DNA of 53,280 nt from Enterobacter sichuanensis (GCF_002939185.1 NZ_POVL01000037.1:1-53280); one strand, 5' to 3'; shown: positions 8,733-18,068, counted from the first letter of the stretch. The notes: generated by a model not told the origin, from the letters alone. Program-made: numbers and translations.

Positions 8733-9488
8733 ATGAACAGTTTTTACTCGCAACAGGCCGGTTGCACCGTGCGCTGGCATGATTTGCCCGGCACTGGCGA
8801 TCCCGTGGTGCTCATTCACGGGTTGGGCTGTGCCGCTTCCTATGAATATCCCCGTGTCGTGCATGACCCTCAGTTCGGGGCGCGCCGGGCCATTCTCGTC
8901 GATCTGCCAGGTAGCGGCTACAGCGATAAACCTGCGCACTACCGCTACCGAACCACCGATCAGGCCCGTGTCGTCGTGGAGCTGATTAACCATCTCAAAC
9001 TGGACACCTTCTGGCTGTACGGTCACAGCATGGGCGGCAGTATTGCTATCGAAACGGCGGGGATGCTGCCCGCGCGCGTGAAAGGGCTGATGGTGTCGGA
9101 ACCCAATTTTCATGCGGGTGGGGGCATGTTCAGCCGGTCTATCGCAGCACAAACCGAGCAACAATTTCTGGAACAGGGCTATGACGCTATGCTGCGCGCC
9201 GAAACCACGGCGTGGGCAGGGTGCCTGCAGAGCAATGCCCCTTACGCCGTCTGGCGCGGTGCCGCGAGTCTGGTGGCGGGCGTTGAGCCAGAATGGGAGG
9301 TGCAGTTCCTGTCACTCCCGTGCCCGGTAACGCTGATTTTCGGCGAGCGGTCGCTGCCGGATGACGATGTGGATAATCTGAAGCAGAAGGGCGTTGCGGT
9401 AAAAATCATCCCTGCGGCGGGCCACTCAATGTCCTGGGAAAACCCCTCCGCGCTGGCGCAGACGCTAGCCGGGTGTATGACGGAGTGA
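8733..9488 (+). CDS. Alpha/beta-fold hydrolase
   Basis: A 251-residue soluble alpha/beta hydrolase. Visible landmarks are the oxyanion HG motif in VVLIHGLGC, the nucleophile elbow GHSMGG with S99, an acidic residue candidate in the SLPDDDVD stretch, and the catalytic H231 in AAGHSMSW. The substrate cannot be told from sequence; relatives include esterases, C-C hydrolases and haloperoxidase-like enzymes. The ATG at 8733 is preferred to the GTG at 8727 because AAAGGAG ends right before it at normal spacing. The gene lies convergent to srfC with a REP sequence between them, and it has no counterpart between ortT and ydcY in the E. coli order. Confidence 0.8.
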   Translation: MNSFYSQQAGCTVRWHDLPGTGDPVVLIHGLGCAASYEYPRVVHDPQFGARRAILVDLPGSGYSDKPAHYRYRTTDQARVVVELINHLKLDTFWLYGHSMGGSIAIETAGMLPARVKGLMVSEPNFHAGGGMFSRSIAAQTEQQFLEQGYDAMLRAETTAWAGCLQSNAPYAVWRGAASLVAGVEPEWEVQFLSLPCPVTLIFGERSLPDDDVDNLKQKGVAVKIIPAAGHSMSWENPSALAQTLAGCMTE

Positions 9489-9528
9489 CCGACCGGCGGT
9501 GACGGGTCTGCAGCGGTGAAGAATCCAG

Positions 9529-9554
9529 GCCGGGTAAGCGCAGCGCCACCCGGC
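9529..9554. repeat. Single REP element
   Basis: GCCGGGTAAG ... CCACCCGGC forms the imperfect palindrome with a GCGCAGCG centre typical of enterobacterial REP sequences. It sits between two convergent genes (hydrolase and srfC), the usual REP position. The same type appears as a pair at 17978-18050. Confidence 0.85.
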
Positions 9555-9584
9555 AAGAAAGGCGGCTACAGTGTTAATCCGCCC

Positions 9585-11762
9585 TCAGCGTAATAACGCC
9601 TGCAGAGCCTTGCGGGCCCCCGGCTGAACATCATGCGGGTGCTGGTAATCAATGTTCTCTATTGCGCGGCTATAGAGCGCAACCAGCCAGTCGTAAACGT
9701 ACGCAGTGGCCGCATGCACAGGCTGTTCCCCCAGGCGCGTCAGGCGGGGACCGGCGCTGCTGACGACCGGCGTGACGAAGATAGCCTGACCCTTGCGGAT
9801 GCGGCTGGCCGGACGTGTCGCCACGGGCGTCTGGTCATAACCCAGCCAGCCAATGAAATTGCCCATCACGGCATGCAGTTGCGCCGCGCTACTTTTATCC
9901 GCTTCGACAATACGCTGTAGCTGCTGAGGCAGATCCAGCCGGTAACTGGTGACTACCAGCACATCTGCGATTTGCTGCAACACGGCGGGTTCCAGCCCCA
10001 GACGGGCGGCGGTAGCTTCATTGCGGCTCCACTGACGCAGATGGTTTATCCAGACCCGGTGCGCAAGACGCGCTTTGTCTTTTGTCTGGTACTGCGCGGT
10101 ATTCTCCTGGGCGCTGTCGGCAAACAGGTCAATGGTGTCCGTGAACAGTCCGTTAACCTGCTCCTCACGCGGTTGCTGAACGGCCAGCAGCGTTTCAAAG
10201 GCTTTGAGCGGCGGCAGCAGACCATCCAGCAGCTCACCGTGGCGGGCGGCGCTGCTTTGCAGCGTGCGTACCATGTTTTCCGCCTGAGCACGTCGGGTGC
10301 CCGGCTCTTCAACCAGCGGTACCAGATAACTTTGCATCAGCGATGAAAGCGCCTGGCGCAACCCATTTTTCAGCGTGCTGAGACGCTTGTGTCGCAGCGC
10401 AGGCAGCGTGGCCTGAGACAGCCACTCGATGACGCGCTGCATACTGTGGCTGTCCAGCGCCTGCAGCGTACCCCAGCGCAAACCCGGCTTGCCGAGCAGG
10501 TGTTGAACGGCTTCATCAAGATTCTGCCGGGTGGTGAAGCGGGCGTCATGGGGAGTAATCGCCCAGACCAGGCCCGGCAGAGCAGAGTCTTCCGCAGGCT
10601 GCGTCTCCTTGACCCAGTTCATTAACACTTTTGCTTTTTTGGCTGTCTGCTCGTGCTGCGCCGTGGCGTTGCAAATGACCAGCACATCCGGCTCGAGCTG
10701 TTGACGGTAATGCTCCAGCAACCACTGGGATTTCGCCTGACGCAGCGGGTCAGCACCGGTATCTTCAACAAGCGGGATATCAATGATATCGACATTATCC
10801 AGGGCCGCGTTCTCAACCGGCAACACCAGCTCGCGGGTCAGGAAGGCAAGTACATCGACGGGGATGCTGATCGCGTTAAGCATTTCGCCGTCATTCAACG
10901 GATGAAGCAGCGTCTCCTGGGCGTCCTGCAGGGCTGGCGTACCGTCGTGTGTCAGGAACCCTTCACCCGGCAGCCCAAAGCTATCCACCAGCAGGCTCAG
11001 CGGGGCGGCGAGGGCGCTGGCATGGCTGGTCTGATGCAGCACATGGGCCAGGTTTAACCACTGCTGGGTCAGCTCCTGCTGCTCGCCCCACAGCAACGAC
11101 CAGACGCTGGCGCGCGTGCTGAGATCCAGCGATGGCACCAGCTGGGCAAACTCATGCCACAGGGCGTCATCAATTTGCTGTTTAGCGGCAGGCACCGTGC
11201 TTTGCCAGAAGCGGGCAATCGCCCCCACTTCCTGCGCCGTGATGCCGGGCACGCCCTGCGGCTGGCGCAGGCCGCGCCATTTCTCCAGGCGTGTCTCAAT
11301 AACCGCCTTATCCACCGCGCGTATCTGCGGATGCAGCGTCGTGCGGGTAATGAAAAGCTGGACCAGCTCGGCCTCGGTAACCAGACTCAGACGCAGCGGG
11401 AATGCCTCATCCACCACGTCAGGGGTTTCGCGGGTGAAGCGAACGGCCATATTGGTCAGGGCATGTCCCGGGTTGATATGCGAAAAATAGTCAAAGCTGC
11501 GCTGGCCCGGCGTCACGTTCAGGCGGCCATTCCCGCTGCCGCACAGGGACAACAGCAGGTGCGCTTTCGCGCTCTGGGAATGACCGTAAAGCCCGATGCT
11601 GCTCTGGCGGGTCATGGCGCGTTCAATGGCCTGCTCCCGCGCCTGCACCGCGTTGATTCGGGCAAGCAGGGCGTCGGCATCGTTATCCAGTACAGGGGCG
11701 TTCAGGCGGGTCTCATTAATCCACCCGATTAAGGCCTGAGTGGTGGTGGTCGTCGCTGTCAT
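9585..11762 (-). CDS. srfC: SrfC-family putative virulence factor
   Basis: Third gene of the srfABC operon; 725 residues, cytoplasmic, with no signal peptide. The family was named for SsrB-regulated factors in Salmonella, and its biochemical role is not established. Near the N terminus SIGLYGHSQSAKAHLLLSL (about residues 55-73) has the position and shape of a P-loop, but the usual G and S/T of GxxxxGK(S/T) are both replaced by A, so nucleotide binding may be weak or altered. The rest is mostly predicted helical, reminiscent of large GTPase-like proteins. Its start overlaps the srfB stop by 4 bases (ATGA), so the two are translationally coupled. Function is unknown; a part in a toxin-like complex is suggested only from the family literature. 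Confidence 0.88.
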   Translation of the reverse strand: MTATTTTTQALIGWINETRLNAPVLDNDADALLARINAVQAREQAIERAMTRQSSIGLYGHSQSAKAHLLLSLCGSGNGRLNVTPGQRSFDYFSHINPGHALTNMAVRFTRETPDVVDEAFPLRLSLVTEAELVQLFITRTTLHPQIRAVDKAVIETRLEKWRGLRQPQGVPGITAQEVGAIARFWQSTVPAAKQQIDDALWHEFAQLVPSLDLSTRASVWSLLWGEQQELTQQWLNLAHVLHQTSHASALAAPLSLLVDSFGLPGEGFLTHDGTPALQDAQETLLHPLNDGEMLNAISIPVDVLAFLTRELVLPVENAALDNVDIIDIPLVEDTGADPLRQAKSQWLLEHYRQQLEPDVLVICNATAQHEQTAKKAKVLMNWVKETQPAEDSALPGLVWAITPHDARFTTRQNLDEAVQHLLGKPGLRWGTLQALDSHSMQRVIEWLSQATLPALRHKRLSTLKNGLRQALSSLMQSYLVPLVEEPGTRRAQAENMVRTLQSSAARHGELLDGLLPPLKAFETLLAVQQPREEQVNGLFTDTIDLFADSAQENTAQYQTKDKARLAHRVWINHLRQWSRNEATAARLGLEPAVLQQIADVLVVTSYRLDLPQQLQRIVEADKSSAAQLHAVMGNFIGWLGYDQTPVATRPASRIRKGQAIFVTPVVSSAGPRLTRLGEQPVHAATAYVYDWLVALYSRAIENIDYQHPHDVQPGARKALQALLR

Positions 11763-14752
11763 TTCAGGTATACGCTCCCGCTGTCGATCCAGTAATGGCT
11801 GCCGCTGTGTCGGCGATCGGCCAGAGTATTCAGTTTGAAAGTTAATGCGTCAGGTGCCACCGGCGTGCCGTCCTGCAGCCAGGCATCGCTTAGCTCAAAG
11901 GCCTCCGGGCCCTCCTGCTTGCTGCCGCCGCAGAGTTTGAGCCGAACGTTCAGCACGCCGTCGCCGGCAATCGCTTTCGCCAGTTCAGGTGAGTTAATGC
12001 TGAGCGTGTAGAGCGGCGTGGCGGGCCAGCGCGCGTTCGCCAGCTGACGGAAGCCGAGGGTAACGTTACCGCGCAGCGGGAAGTGCAGGCGCGCGTCGAG
12101 TTTCGCACCCGGTTTATCGAGGTCGATATCCTGGTACCAGACGTTTTCCTCGCGCAGGGTATTCACGGTGTTATCCAGCACGCCGAGATAACGCACGGTG
12201 GAGTACGCCCCAATGTCCGCGGCTTTAAAGTTGAAGCGCGGCAGACGCAGGTCAAGGGCCAGGCTGCAGAGCATGGCTCCCACGGCAGCCGTCGATTTCG
12301 GGTTGCCAATCCGCCCCTGCTGGCTGAACGGATACCATTCGTGCACCTGGTATTTATCCAGCCAGACGATGCGGTTAACCGGCACCGGCTGCAGATGGCG
12401 AATCAGCGCCTGAACACCGGGCAGGCAGCCAGGACGCCCGGTGATGAGCAGAATATCGCAGCTGTAATGTGAAATCGCCTCACACACCGCGTGCAGCGGC
12501 GAGGCCAGCGTAAACTGCCCGGCCAGCATCGCGTCCTGCATTTCGCGGAAATTGACATGCAGCGGCACGGCGAACAGGTCAAAAGCGTCGGAACCCGCCG
12601 GCAGGGCATGATCGATGGCCTGCTGCAGATAATTCATCACATTGCGGGTCGGTTTCTGCGGCAGAAGATCGCCAAAGGTGGCATGCAGACCGGCCAGCGG
12701 ATCGTCAACATCGCTGGATTCCCACGCGGCAAGAATGGCATGACCAATCGGCATAAAGAGCTGAAGGGCTGTTTGCTGGCGAAGTACGGCCTGGGTATCA
12801 ATGCGCCCGGAGTCGCCGAACAGTGACGCCATCAGCAAGGAGGCATCCGCAATGCCCGATTTCTGTAACTGCGTTTGCAGGGCGGGCAGTACGTAGCGCT
12901 GAATCACGTCCAGTAACGTATCGTCGCCCGCCACCTTAAACCCTTCGCGGAACAGGAGCTGCGGAGTGATTTTGACGTTATTGCCGGAGCCGTCATCCAG
13001 CTGGTAATGGGTGATCGCCATATCCGTGGTGCCCCCGCCAATGTCGATGGAGGCGACGCGCAACGCCCGGCCCGGCTGCGCACCGGGCTCAGGCTCACGG
13101 TCCGGACGAGCAAGGGAGGCGAAGAAGGCTTCCGTCTGACCGCCAAAGCGGGAGATCGCTTCGTTATACAGCCAGACCAGTTGACCGCAGCTGGCTTCGT
13201 CCCACTCCATCTGGATTTCTGGCACCGGCACCACGCTTTTTTCCTGCTGTTTGCGGGTGACAAAATCCTCATCCTGCGGGTGCCATCCCATCGCTTTCCA
13301 GACAATGGCGATGGCTTCGAACATGCGGCGGCGGAAAATTTCGCGCTCCTGCTTAGGCATGGCCGAGGGCAGCGTCAGGATCAGGGTACGCAGCTGGCGC
13401 GGCGACGCCGGGAAGCCCAGACGCAGGCGCGTGGCGACGCTGTTGATCTGCCCCAGCGCCTGCGCCAGCAGTTCGCACAGCATGTGCGTCATCAGCGTGC
13501 TGCGGCTGTACTGCGGCGAGAAGACCGGCAGTCGCTCATCCTGCGGCAGCGTGAAGAGCGGCTCGCCGTCATCGTTCATCAGGTTCATCAGCGGGAACGC
13601 GGTGGCAAGCGGTTCACGCTGGGTTTTGCTGTTCATCTGGCTAAAGCGCCAGTCCTGTACCACCGGTGTTTCATCCCACAGGTAGCGACGCGGACTGGAG
13701 ATGCCGCTGTTACCTTCGGTTCCCAGACGCTGCATCGCCAGCTTGCGGGCTTCATCACCGACGCGGACAATCGACGGCCAGACAAAGGCATCTTCGCGAC
13801 CGCTTTCAACCGAGAAGTGCTGCTTGCCAAAACGCGCCTCCGAAAACTCAAGACGGCTGGTAAACAGCGGCTCATTAAGGAATTGCGGCTCGCTTAATGA
13901 GCGTACCTGCAGTTCGGCGGTCTGGCGTAGACCATCGTTCGCATCGCCGTGGTCTTCAATAATCACTCCGCAGGTGTGGGTATTCCCCACGTCGAGGATC
14001 AGGTCGACCGGAATGGCCGGGGTGCTGAGCGTATGGGTAACAAATTTGACTTCCGGCACGGTGAGCTGTTCACCGAGCATGGTCAACAGGTTAAGCCAGT
14101 GCGCCTGATATTCAAAACTGCGCATCGCCTGCTGCAGATCGCGCTCGGAACGGTTTTCTACGCCATCGGCATACTGGGTAAACGCCTCGCGCAGCCAGCC
14201 GTCAATCCAGGTCTGATCGAGGAAATTTTCAACTTCCGCATCGCGCCACGCCAGGGCAAAGCGGGTCCCGTTCAGGATATCGTTCTCAACCGGGGAGAGG
14301 GCGGACGTGGCATGTCCGGCAATCTGGCTGTCCAGCGCCAGGGTCACACGGTGGGTATTGCCTGCCGTGTCGGGGGTGTCAAGCTTGCGCACCTGTACGC
14401 GGGCCCAGTTATCCGGCCCTTCCACAAAAGTCCGCGGCGGGTTGAAGCGCAGGAAAGGCACGGGGAGCCAGACGCCATCCAGAACCGCCAGCGACTGATG
14501 CAGCGGGATGGTGGTTTCCGGTTTGACCACTTCTGGCTGCCCGCCGTTAATGCCCGGCAGGGTATAGCGCCCGTTAACCATGTCGAAATCGAGTCGTAAA
14601 AGCGGGCCATTCGCGGTTTTACGTACGAAGCGCCCGTGACTGGCGGTGTCCTGCGGCGTCAGGCCGAAATCCAGGAACTGCACGCCGCTGTTAGCAATAA
14701 GCGTGACGCTTTGTTTATAGTCGCAAAGATTTACCAGCATAGGATCAGGCAC
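11759..14752 (-). CDS. srfB: SrfB-family putative virulence factor, actin/Hsp70-like fold
   Basis: The 997-residue product matches SrfB. Two glycine-rich phosphate-binding patterns of the actin/Hsp70/sugar-kinase superfamily are visible: ILDVGNTHTCGVIIED near residue 254 and ASIDIGGGTTDMAITHY near residue 563. This suggests an ATP-dependent conformational machine. It is large for such a fold, with long N- and C-terminal additions that look beta-rich. No signal peptide or membrane segment is seen. It overlaps srfA by 8 bases upstream and srfC by 4 bases downstream, so the three proteins are probably made in fixed proportion. The exact reaction and partner are unknown. Confidence 0.9.
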   Translation of the reverse strand: MPDPMLVNLCDYKQSVTLIANSGVQFLDFGLTPQDTASHGRFVRKTANGPLLRLDFDMVNGRYTLPGINGGQPEVVKPETTIPLHQSLAVLDGVWLPVPFLRFNPPRTFVEGPDNWARVQVRKLDTPDTAGNTHRVTLALDSQIAGHATSALSPVENDILNGTRFALAWRDAEVENFLDQTWIDGWLREAFTQYADGVENRSERDLQQAMRSFEYQAHWLNLLTMLGEQLTVPEVKFVTHTLSTPAIPVDLILDVGNTHTCGVIIEDHGDANDGLRQTAELQVRSLSEPQFLNEPLFTSRLEFSEARFGKQHFSVESGREDAFVWPSIVRVGDEARKLAMQRLGTEGNSGISSPRRYLWDETPVVQDWRFSQMNSKTQREPLATAFPLMNLMNDDGEPLFTLPQDERLPVFSPQYSRSTLMTHMLCELLAQALGQINSVATRLRLGFPASPRQLRTLILTLPSAMPKQEREIFRRRMFEAIAIVWKAMGWHPQDEDFVTRKQQEKSVVPVPEIQMEWDEASCGQLVWLYNEAISRFGGQTEAFFASLARPDREPEPGAQPGRALRVASIDIGGGTTDMAITHYQLDDGSGNNVKITPQLLFREGFKVAGDDTLLDVIQRYVLPALQTQLQKSGIADASLLMASLFGDSGRIDTQAVLRQQTALQLFMPIGHAILAAWESSDVDDPLAGLHATFGDLLPQKPTRNVMNYLQQAIDHALPAGSDAFDLFAVPLHVNFREMQDAMLAGQFTLASPLHAVCEAISHYSCDILLITGRPGCLPGVQALIRHLQPVPVNRIVWLDKYQVHEWYPFSQQGRIGNPKSTAAVGAMLCSLALDLRLPRFNFKAADIGAYSTVRYLGVLDNTVNTLREENVWYQDIDLDKPGAKLDARLHFPLRGNVTLGFRQLANARWPATPLYTLSINSPELAKAIAGDGVLNVRLKLCGGSKQEGPEAFELSDAWLQDGTPVAPDALTFKLNTLADRRHSGSHYWIDSGSVYLK

Positions 14753-16085
14753 CTGCTTTCTTGAACGTCAGGGGGACGACGGTGTTTGCATCATAACGTG
14801 CGCGACATTCTGCTATATCGCTGGTACCTGCTTTACAGGCAATTTCCGGCATCGGGTAGCGGGAACCGTCGGTGCAGCGGGCAGTACCGCGACTCTTGAG
14901 CATCAGTTCACCATTGCTGTGCAGCCCGGAGAAGACTTCCGCGCGACAGACAATGTTGTCGCCATGAACAACACGGGCGAAACCTTTATTGTTCTGGATT
15001 TGATAGCGCATTGACGGCGGCTTGCCGGTCACCGGATCTTTTACGTCGAGGATGGCGCGCCAGGTGCCGTTCAGGAAACGCGTGGATCCCGCTTTTACCT
15101 GATTCGCTTCCATTACCATGGCATCTTTCGGGATGGCGGCAATCACCACCGGAGCGGGCTGTGGCGCAGGCGCAGGCTCTTTCTCTTTGCTGGCCACCAC
15201 CTCTGCCTGATGCAGCGGTAACGTCATCGCCAGCGGCTCAACCGCTTTAATCGGCTTTGGCGCAATCTCCACGGGCTGAGGGGCGGGGGCCGGTGCGGGC
15301 TCGGCGGAAGGCGCCTGTTTTGGCCACAGCAGCGGCGCGGCGATAGCGGCAACGATCACGGCAGCAACCGGCAGCGTCCACAGGGGGATACGACGTTTTT
15401 TCGCGACAACCGCCGGGGCCGGTTCCTCTACGGGTTGCGCAACAACCGGGGCTGGCTCAGGTTCGTACAGCTCTTCCGACGTAATGCGCACCACTGTAGA
15501 AGGGGCGACCAGCGGCTCGTCAGCGTGCTCAAAGGTCACCACAGGTTCGGGTTCCGGCTCGGGCTCAGGATCGTCAATCACAACGGGGTCAGGCTCAGGG
15601 ATCAGGGATTCACGCAGGCAGTCGAGGACATCGTCGCGCGCATTTTCGTTGAGGTTTACAAATCCCCAGAAGCTGATCACCGGTTTTCCGTCCACCAGGA
15701 AAAGGAAATTTTCACCCGGGAACTGAAACGCCTTTGACAGCAGAGAGCCAAAAAGCTGTTGCGCAGTTTTGGGCGACTGGAGGCATTTCTTGCTTAACGA
15801 CTCGACGCTGGCGAGCGTGTTTTCCAGATAGCGCAGGGCGCGATAACGGTCATCTTCACCGGCCGCTTTCCAGCTGGTTACGCTCCCGTCAACAGGAGAA
15901 TACCAGTCCACGCGGTCACCGCTGTCGTTGACCTGAGGAATAGCCAGACAGTCGACGATGGCCTGCTGTTTGCGCAACCGGAGCGCTTCCCGGATTTGTA
16001 ACGCTGATTCAAAAACGGCTTGTCCGCCGCCGCCAACGGCCTGAAAATCATCCAGATTACCGCTGCGTAAAAGAGTTTTTGCCAC
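14745..16085 (-). CDS. srfA: SrfA-family membrane-anchored protein
   Basis: First gene of the operon, 446 residues, starting with GTG at 16085 behind a GGGAT ribosome site. The layout is: a cytoplasmic N-terminal domain (about 1-165), an acidic Pro/Glu-rich linker containing PEPEPEPEP, a basic KKRR stop followed by one transmembrane helix (IPLWTLPVAAVIVAAIAAPLLW, about 235-256), a Pro/Ala-rich linker and a C-terminal domain with four cysteines that should lie in the periplasm. This would fix the cytoplasmic SrfB and SrfC at the inner membrane and link them to the envelope; that topology is inferred from the sequence. The family has no known activity. The divergent neighbour is a dipeptide-binding protein gene. 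Confidence 0.85.
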   Translation of the reverse strand: MAKTLLRSGNLDDFQAVGGGGQAVFESALQIREALRLRKQQAIVDCLAIPQVNDSGDRVDWYSPVDGSVTSWKAAGEDDRYRALRYLENTLASVESLSKKCLQSPKTAQQLFGSLLSKAFQFPGENFLFLVDGKPVISFWGFVNLNENARDDVLDCLRESLIPEPDPVVIDDPEPEPEPEPVVTFEHADEPLVAPSTVVRITSEELYEPEPAPVVAQPVEEPAPAVVAKKRRIPLWTLPVAAVIVAAIAAPLLWPKQAPSAEPAPAPAPQPVEIAPKPIKAVEPLAMTLPLHQAEVVASKEKEPAPAPQPAPVVIAAIPKDAMVMEANQVKAGSTRFLNGTWRAILDVKDPVTGKPPSMRYQIQNNKGFARVVHGDNIVCRAEVFSGLHSNGELMLKSRGTARCTDGSRYPMPEIACKAGTSDIAECRARYDANTVVPLTFKKAGA

Positions 16086-16368
16086 GATTTGATCCCATAT
16101 ACTTCTTCACACCGTTACTTTAACGAAACGAGGAAGCAAACAAACGGAGGAAGAGACGCTAAAAGCGCCGATTTCTTGCGGCATAGAAAGTGACGGTTGT
16201 GCTTGACGAATAATGGCACTTAAGACAAATCGCTTTTTCTGACGCTGGCTGCAAAACCAGCGAAAAACGTAACTTTAGAATAACCTGATAGTGTTTAGTT
16301 ATTTGCCAGGTGATTACGGCTGTGCTGTTATTACTGTTCTATATAATAAAATTGTCAGGGTTATAACC

Positions 16369-17967
16369 ATGTCTACAGGGAAAACACTGCTCGCCCTTGC
16401 GCTGAGCGCACTTTTACCAGCCGGTGCCGCATGGGCGGCAAACAACGACACCCTTATTTACTGTTCTGAAGCGTCCCCCGAGTCCTTCAACCCGCAAATT
16501 GCCAGCTCTGGACCGTCTTTTGTGGCCAGCTCTCAGGTGCTCTATAACCGCCTGATCAATTTCGATCCGGTGAAAAATACCCCGGTGCCGTCACTTGCCG
16601 AGTCCTGGACGATTTCACCTGACGGCAAGACCTATACCTTTACCCTGCGCAAAGGGGTGAAGTTCAACAGCAATAAATACTTCAAACCGACGCGTGACTT
16701 TAACGCCGATGACGTTATTTTCTCGGTTATGCGTCAGAAAGACCCTAAACACCCGTACCACAATGTGTCGCAGGGCAATTACGAATACTTTAACGATGTG
16801 GGTCTCGATAAACTGATCCAGGACGTGAAAAAGGTCGATGATTACCACGTTCAGTTCACCCTCAGTGAACCTAACGCCGCATTCCTGGCCGACTGGGGGA
16901 TGGATTTCGCCTCCATTCTCTCCGCTGAATACGCCGACACGATGTTGAAAAAAGGCACTCCGGAGAACGTGGACACCTGGCCGATTGGTACCGGGCCTTA
17001 CGTTCTCCAGCAGTACAAAGTGGATTCGCTGATCCGCTACGTCGCAAACCCGAACTACTGGGAAGGCGAAGTGCCGACGAAGCATCTCATCTTCTCCATC
17101 ACGCCAAACGTGGAAACCCGCCTGGCGAAGCTGCAGACCAACGAGTGCCAGATCATTCCTGCGCCGTCCCCGGTGCAGTTTGATGTTATCAAGAACAACA
17201 AAGACCTGACGCTGCACTCGGTCGATGCGCTGAACGTCGGCTATCTGGCGTTTAACACCGAGAAAAAACCGTTTGATAACGTGCTGGTGCGTCAGGCGTT
17301 GAACTACGCGACCGACAAGAAGGCCATCGTTAATGCGGTGTTTATGGGGTCGGGCACGGTGGCAAAATCGCCGATCCCGCCAAACATGCTGGGCTTTAAC
17401 AAAGCGTTGAAGGACTACAGCTACGATCCTGAAAAAGCGAAAGCGCTGCTGAAGCAGGCCGGGCTGGAGAAGGGCGCGGAGGTCACGCTGTGGTCAATGC
17501 CGGTTCAGCGTCCGTATAACCCTAACTCCCGTCGTATCGCTGAGATGATCCAGAGCGACTGGGCAAAAGTCGGCGTGAAGGCCAAAATTGTCTCTTACGA
17601 ATGGGGCGAATACCTCTCCGGCATGCGTAAAGGCGAACATGACTCTGCGCTGTTTGGCTGGATGTCCGATAACGGCGATCCGGACAACTTTGCCGATGTG
17701 CTGCTGGGCTGCAACAGCATTAAAACCGGCTCAAACGCCGCGCGCTGGTGTGACAAGGGGTATGATGCCCTGGTACAAAAAGCGAAGCTGACCAGCAACC
17801 CGGCGGAGCGTGCGAAACTCTACGGCCAGGCGCAGGAAATCTTCTACCAGCAGGCGCCGTGGATCGCGCTGGCGAACGGCAAAACGTTCTATGCGACCCG
17901 GAGCAACATAACCGGGTACAGCGTGAGCCTGATGGGCAGCGATTTCTCAAAAGCGAAGCTGAATTAA
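16369..17967 (+). CDS. DppA-like periplasmic peptide-binding protein
   Basis: A 532-residue solute-binding protein of the DppA/OppA class that strongly resembles E. coli dipeptide-binding DppA (LYNRL, KPTRDFNADDV, WPIGTGPYVLQQY, MPVQRPYNPNSRRIAEMIQSDWAKVGV). It starts with a signal peptide MSTGKTLLALALSALLPAGAAWA, cleaved before ANND. The ATG at 16369 is preferred to the upstream in-frame ATG at 16291, because only the later start exposes the signal peptide and gives the family length; a TATAAT at 16342-16347 could be its -10 element. No permease or ATPase genes accompany it, so it probably feeds a transporter encoded elsewhere, as MppA does with Opp. Substrate (dipeptide, haem, antimicrobial peptide) is open. 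Confidence 0.88.
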   Translation: MSTGKTLLALALSALLPAGAAWAANNDTLIYCSEASPESFNPQIASSGPSFVASSQVLYNRLINFDPVKNTPVPSLAESWTISPDGKTYTFTLRKGVKFNSNKYFKPTRDFNADDVIFSVMRQKDPKHPYHNVSQGNYEYFNDVGLDKLIQDVKKVDDYHVQFTLSEPNAAFLADWGMDFASILSAEYADTMLKKGTPENVDTWPIGTGPYVLQQYKVDSLIRYVANPNYWEGEVPTKHLIFSITPNVETRLAKLQTNECQIIPAPSPVQFDVIKNNKDLTLHSVDALNVGYLAFNTEKKPFDNVLVRQALNYATDKKAIVNAVFMGSGTVAKSPIPPNMLGFNKALKDYSYDPEKAKALLKQAGLEKGAEVTLWSMPVQRPYNPNSRRIAEMIQSDWAKVGVKAKIVSYEWGEYLSGMRKGEHDSALFGWMSDNGDPDNFADVLLGCNSIKTGSNAARWCDKGYDALVQKAKLTSNPAERAKLYGQAQEIFYQQAPWIALANGKTFYATRSNITGYSVSLMGSDFSKAKLN

Positions 17968-17977
17968 GTATGTCATC

Positions 17978-18050
17978 GCCGGGTGGCGGCTACGCCTTAC
18001 CCGGCCTACATTTGGCACCCGTAGGCCCGGTAAGCGTAGCGCTACCGGGC
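17978..18050. repeat. REP pair (BIME)
   Basis: Two REP units in opposite orientation: 17978-18005 (GCCGGGTGGCGGC ... TTACCCGGC) and 18021-18050 (GTAGGCCCGGTAAGCG ... CTACCGGGC), separated by a short spacer. Such bacterial interspersed mosaic elements bind DNA gyrase and stabilise upstream mRNA. The pair lies right after the dppA-like stop and before ydcY, at the border where the E. coli gene order resumes. Confidence 0.88.
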
Positions 18051-18068
18051 ACATAACAAGGAGTGACA

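Noticed and set aside
13007..13897. 296-codon plus-strand frame inside srfB
   Set aside because: It lies fully antisense to srfB, has an arginine- and histidine-rich composition typical of high-GC shadow frames and no ribosome site.
15540..15600. Proline-glutamate repeat in srfA as a DNA repeat element
   Set aside because: It is a low-complexity protein linker before the membrane helix and not a separate genetic element.
8733..18060. Genomic island with integrase or IS ends
   Set aside because: No integrase, transposase, tRNA or flanking direct repeat was found; only REP sequences are present.
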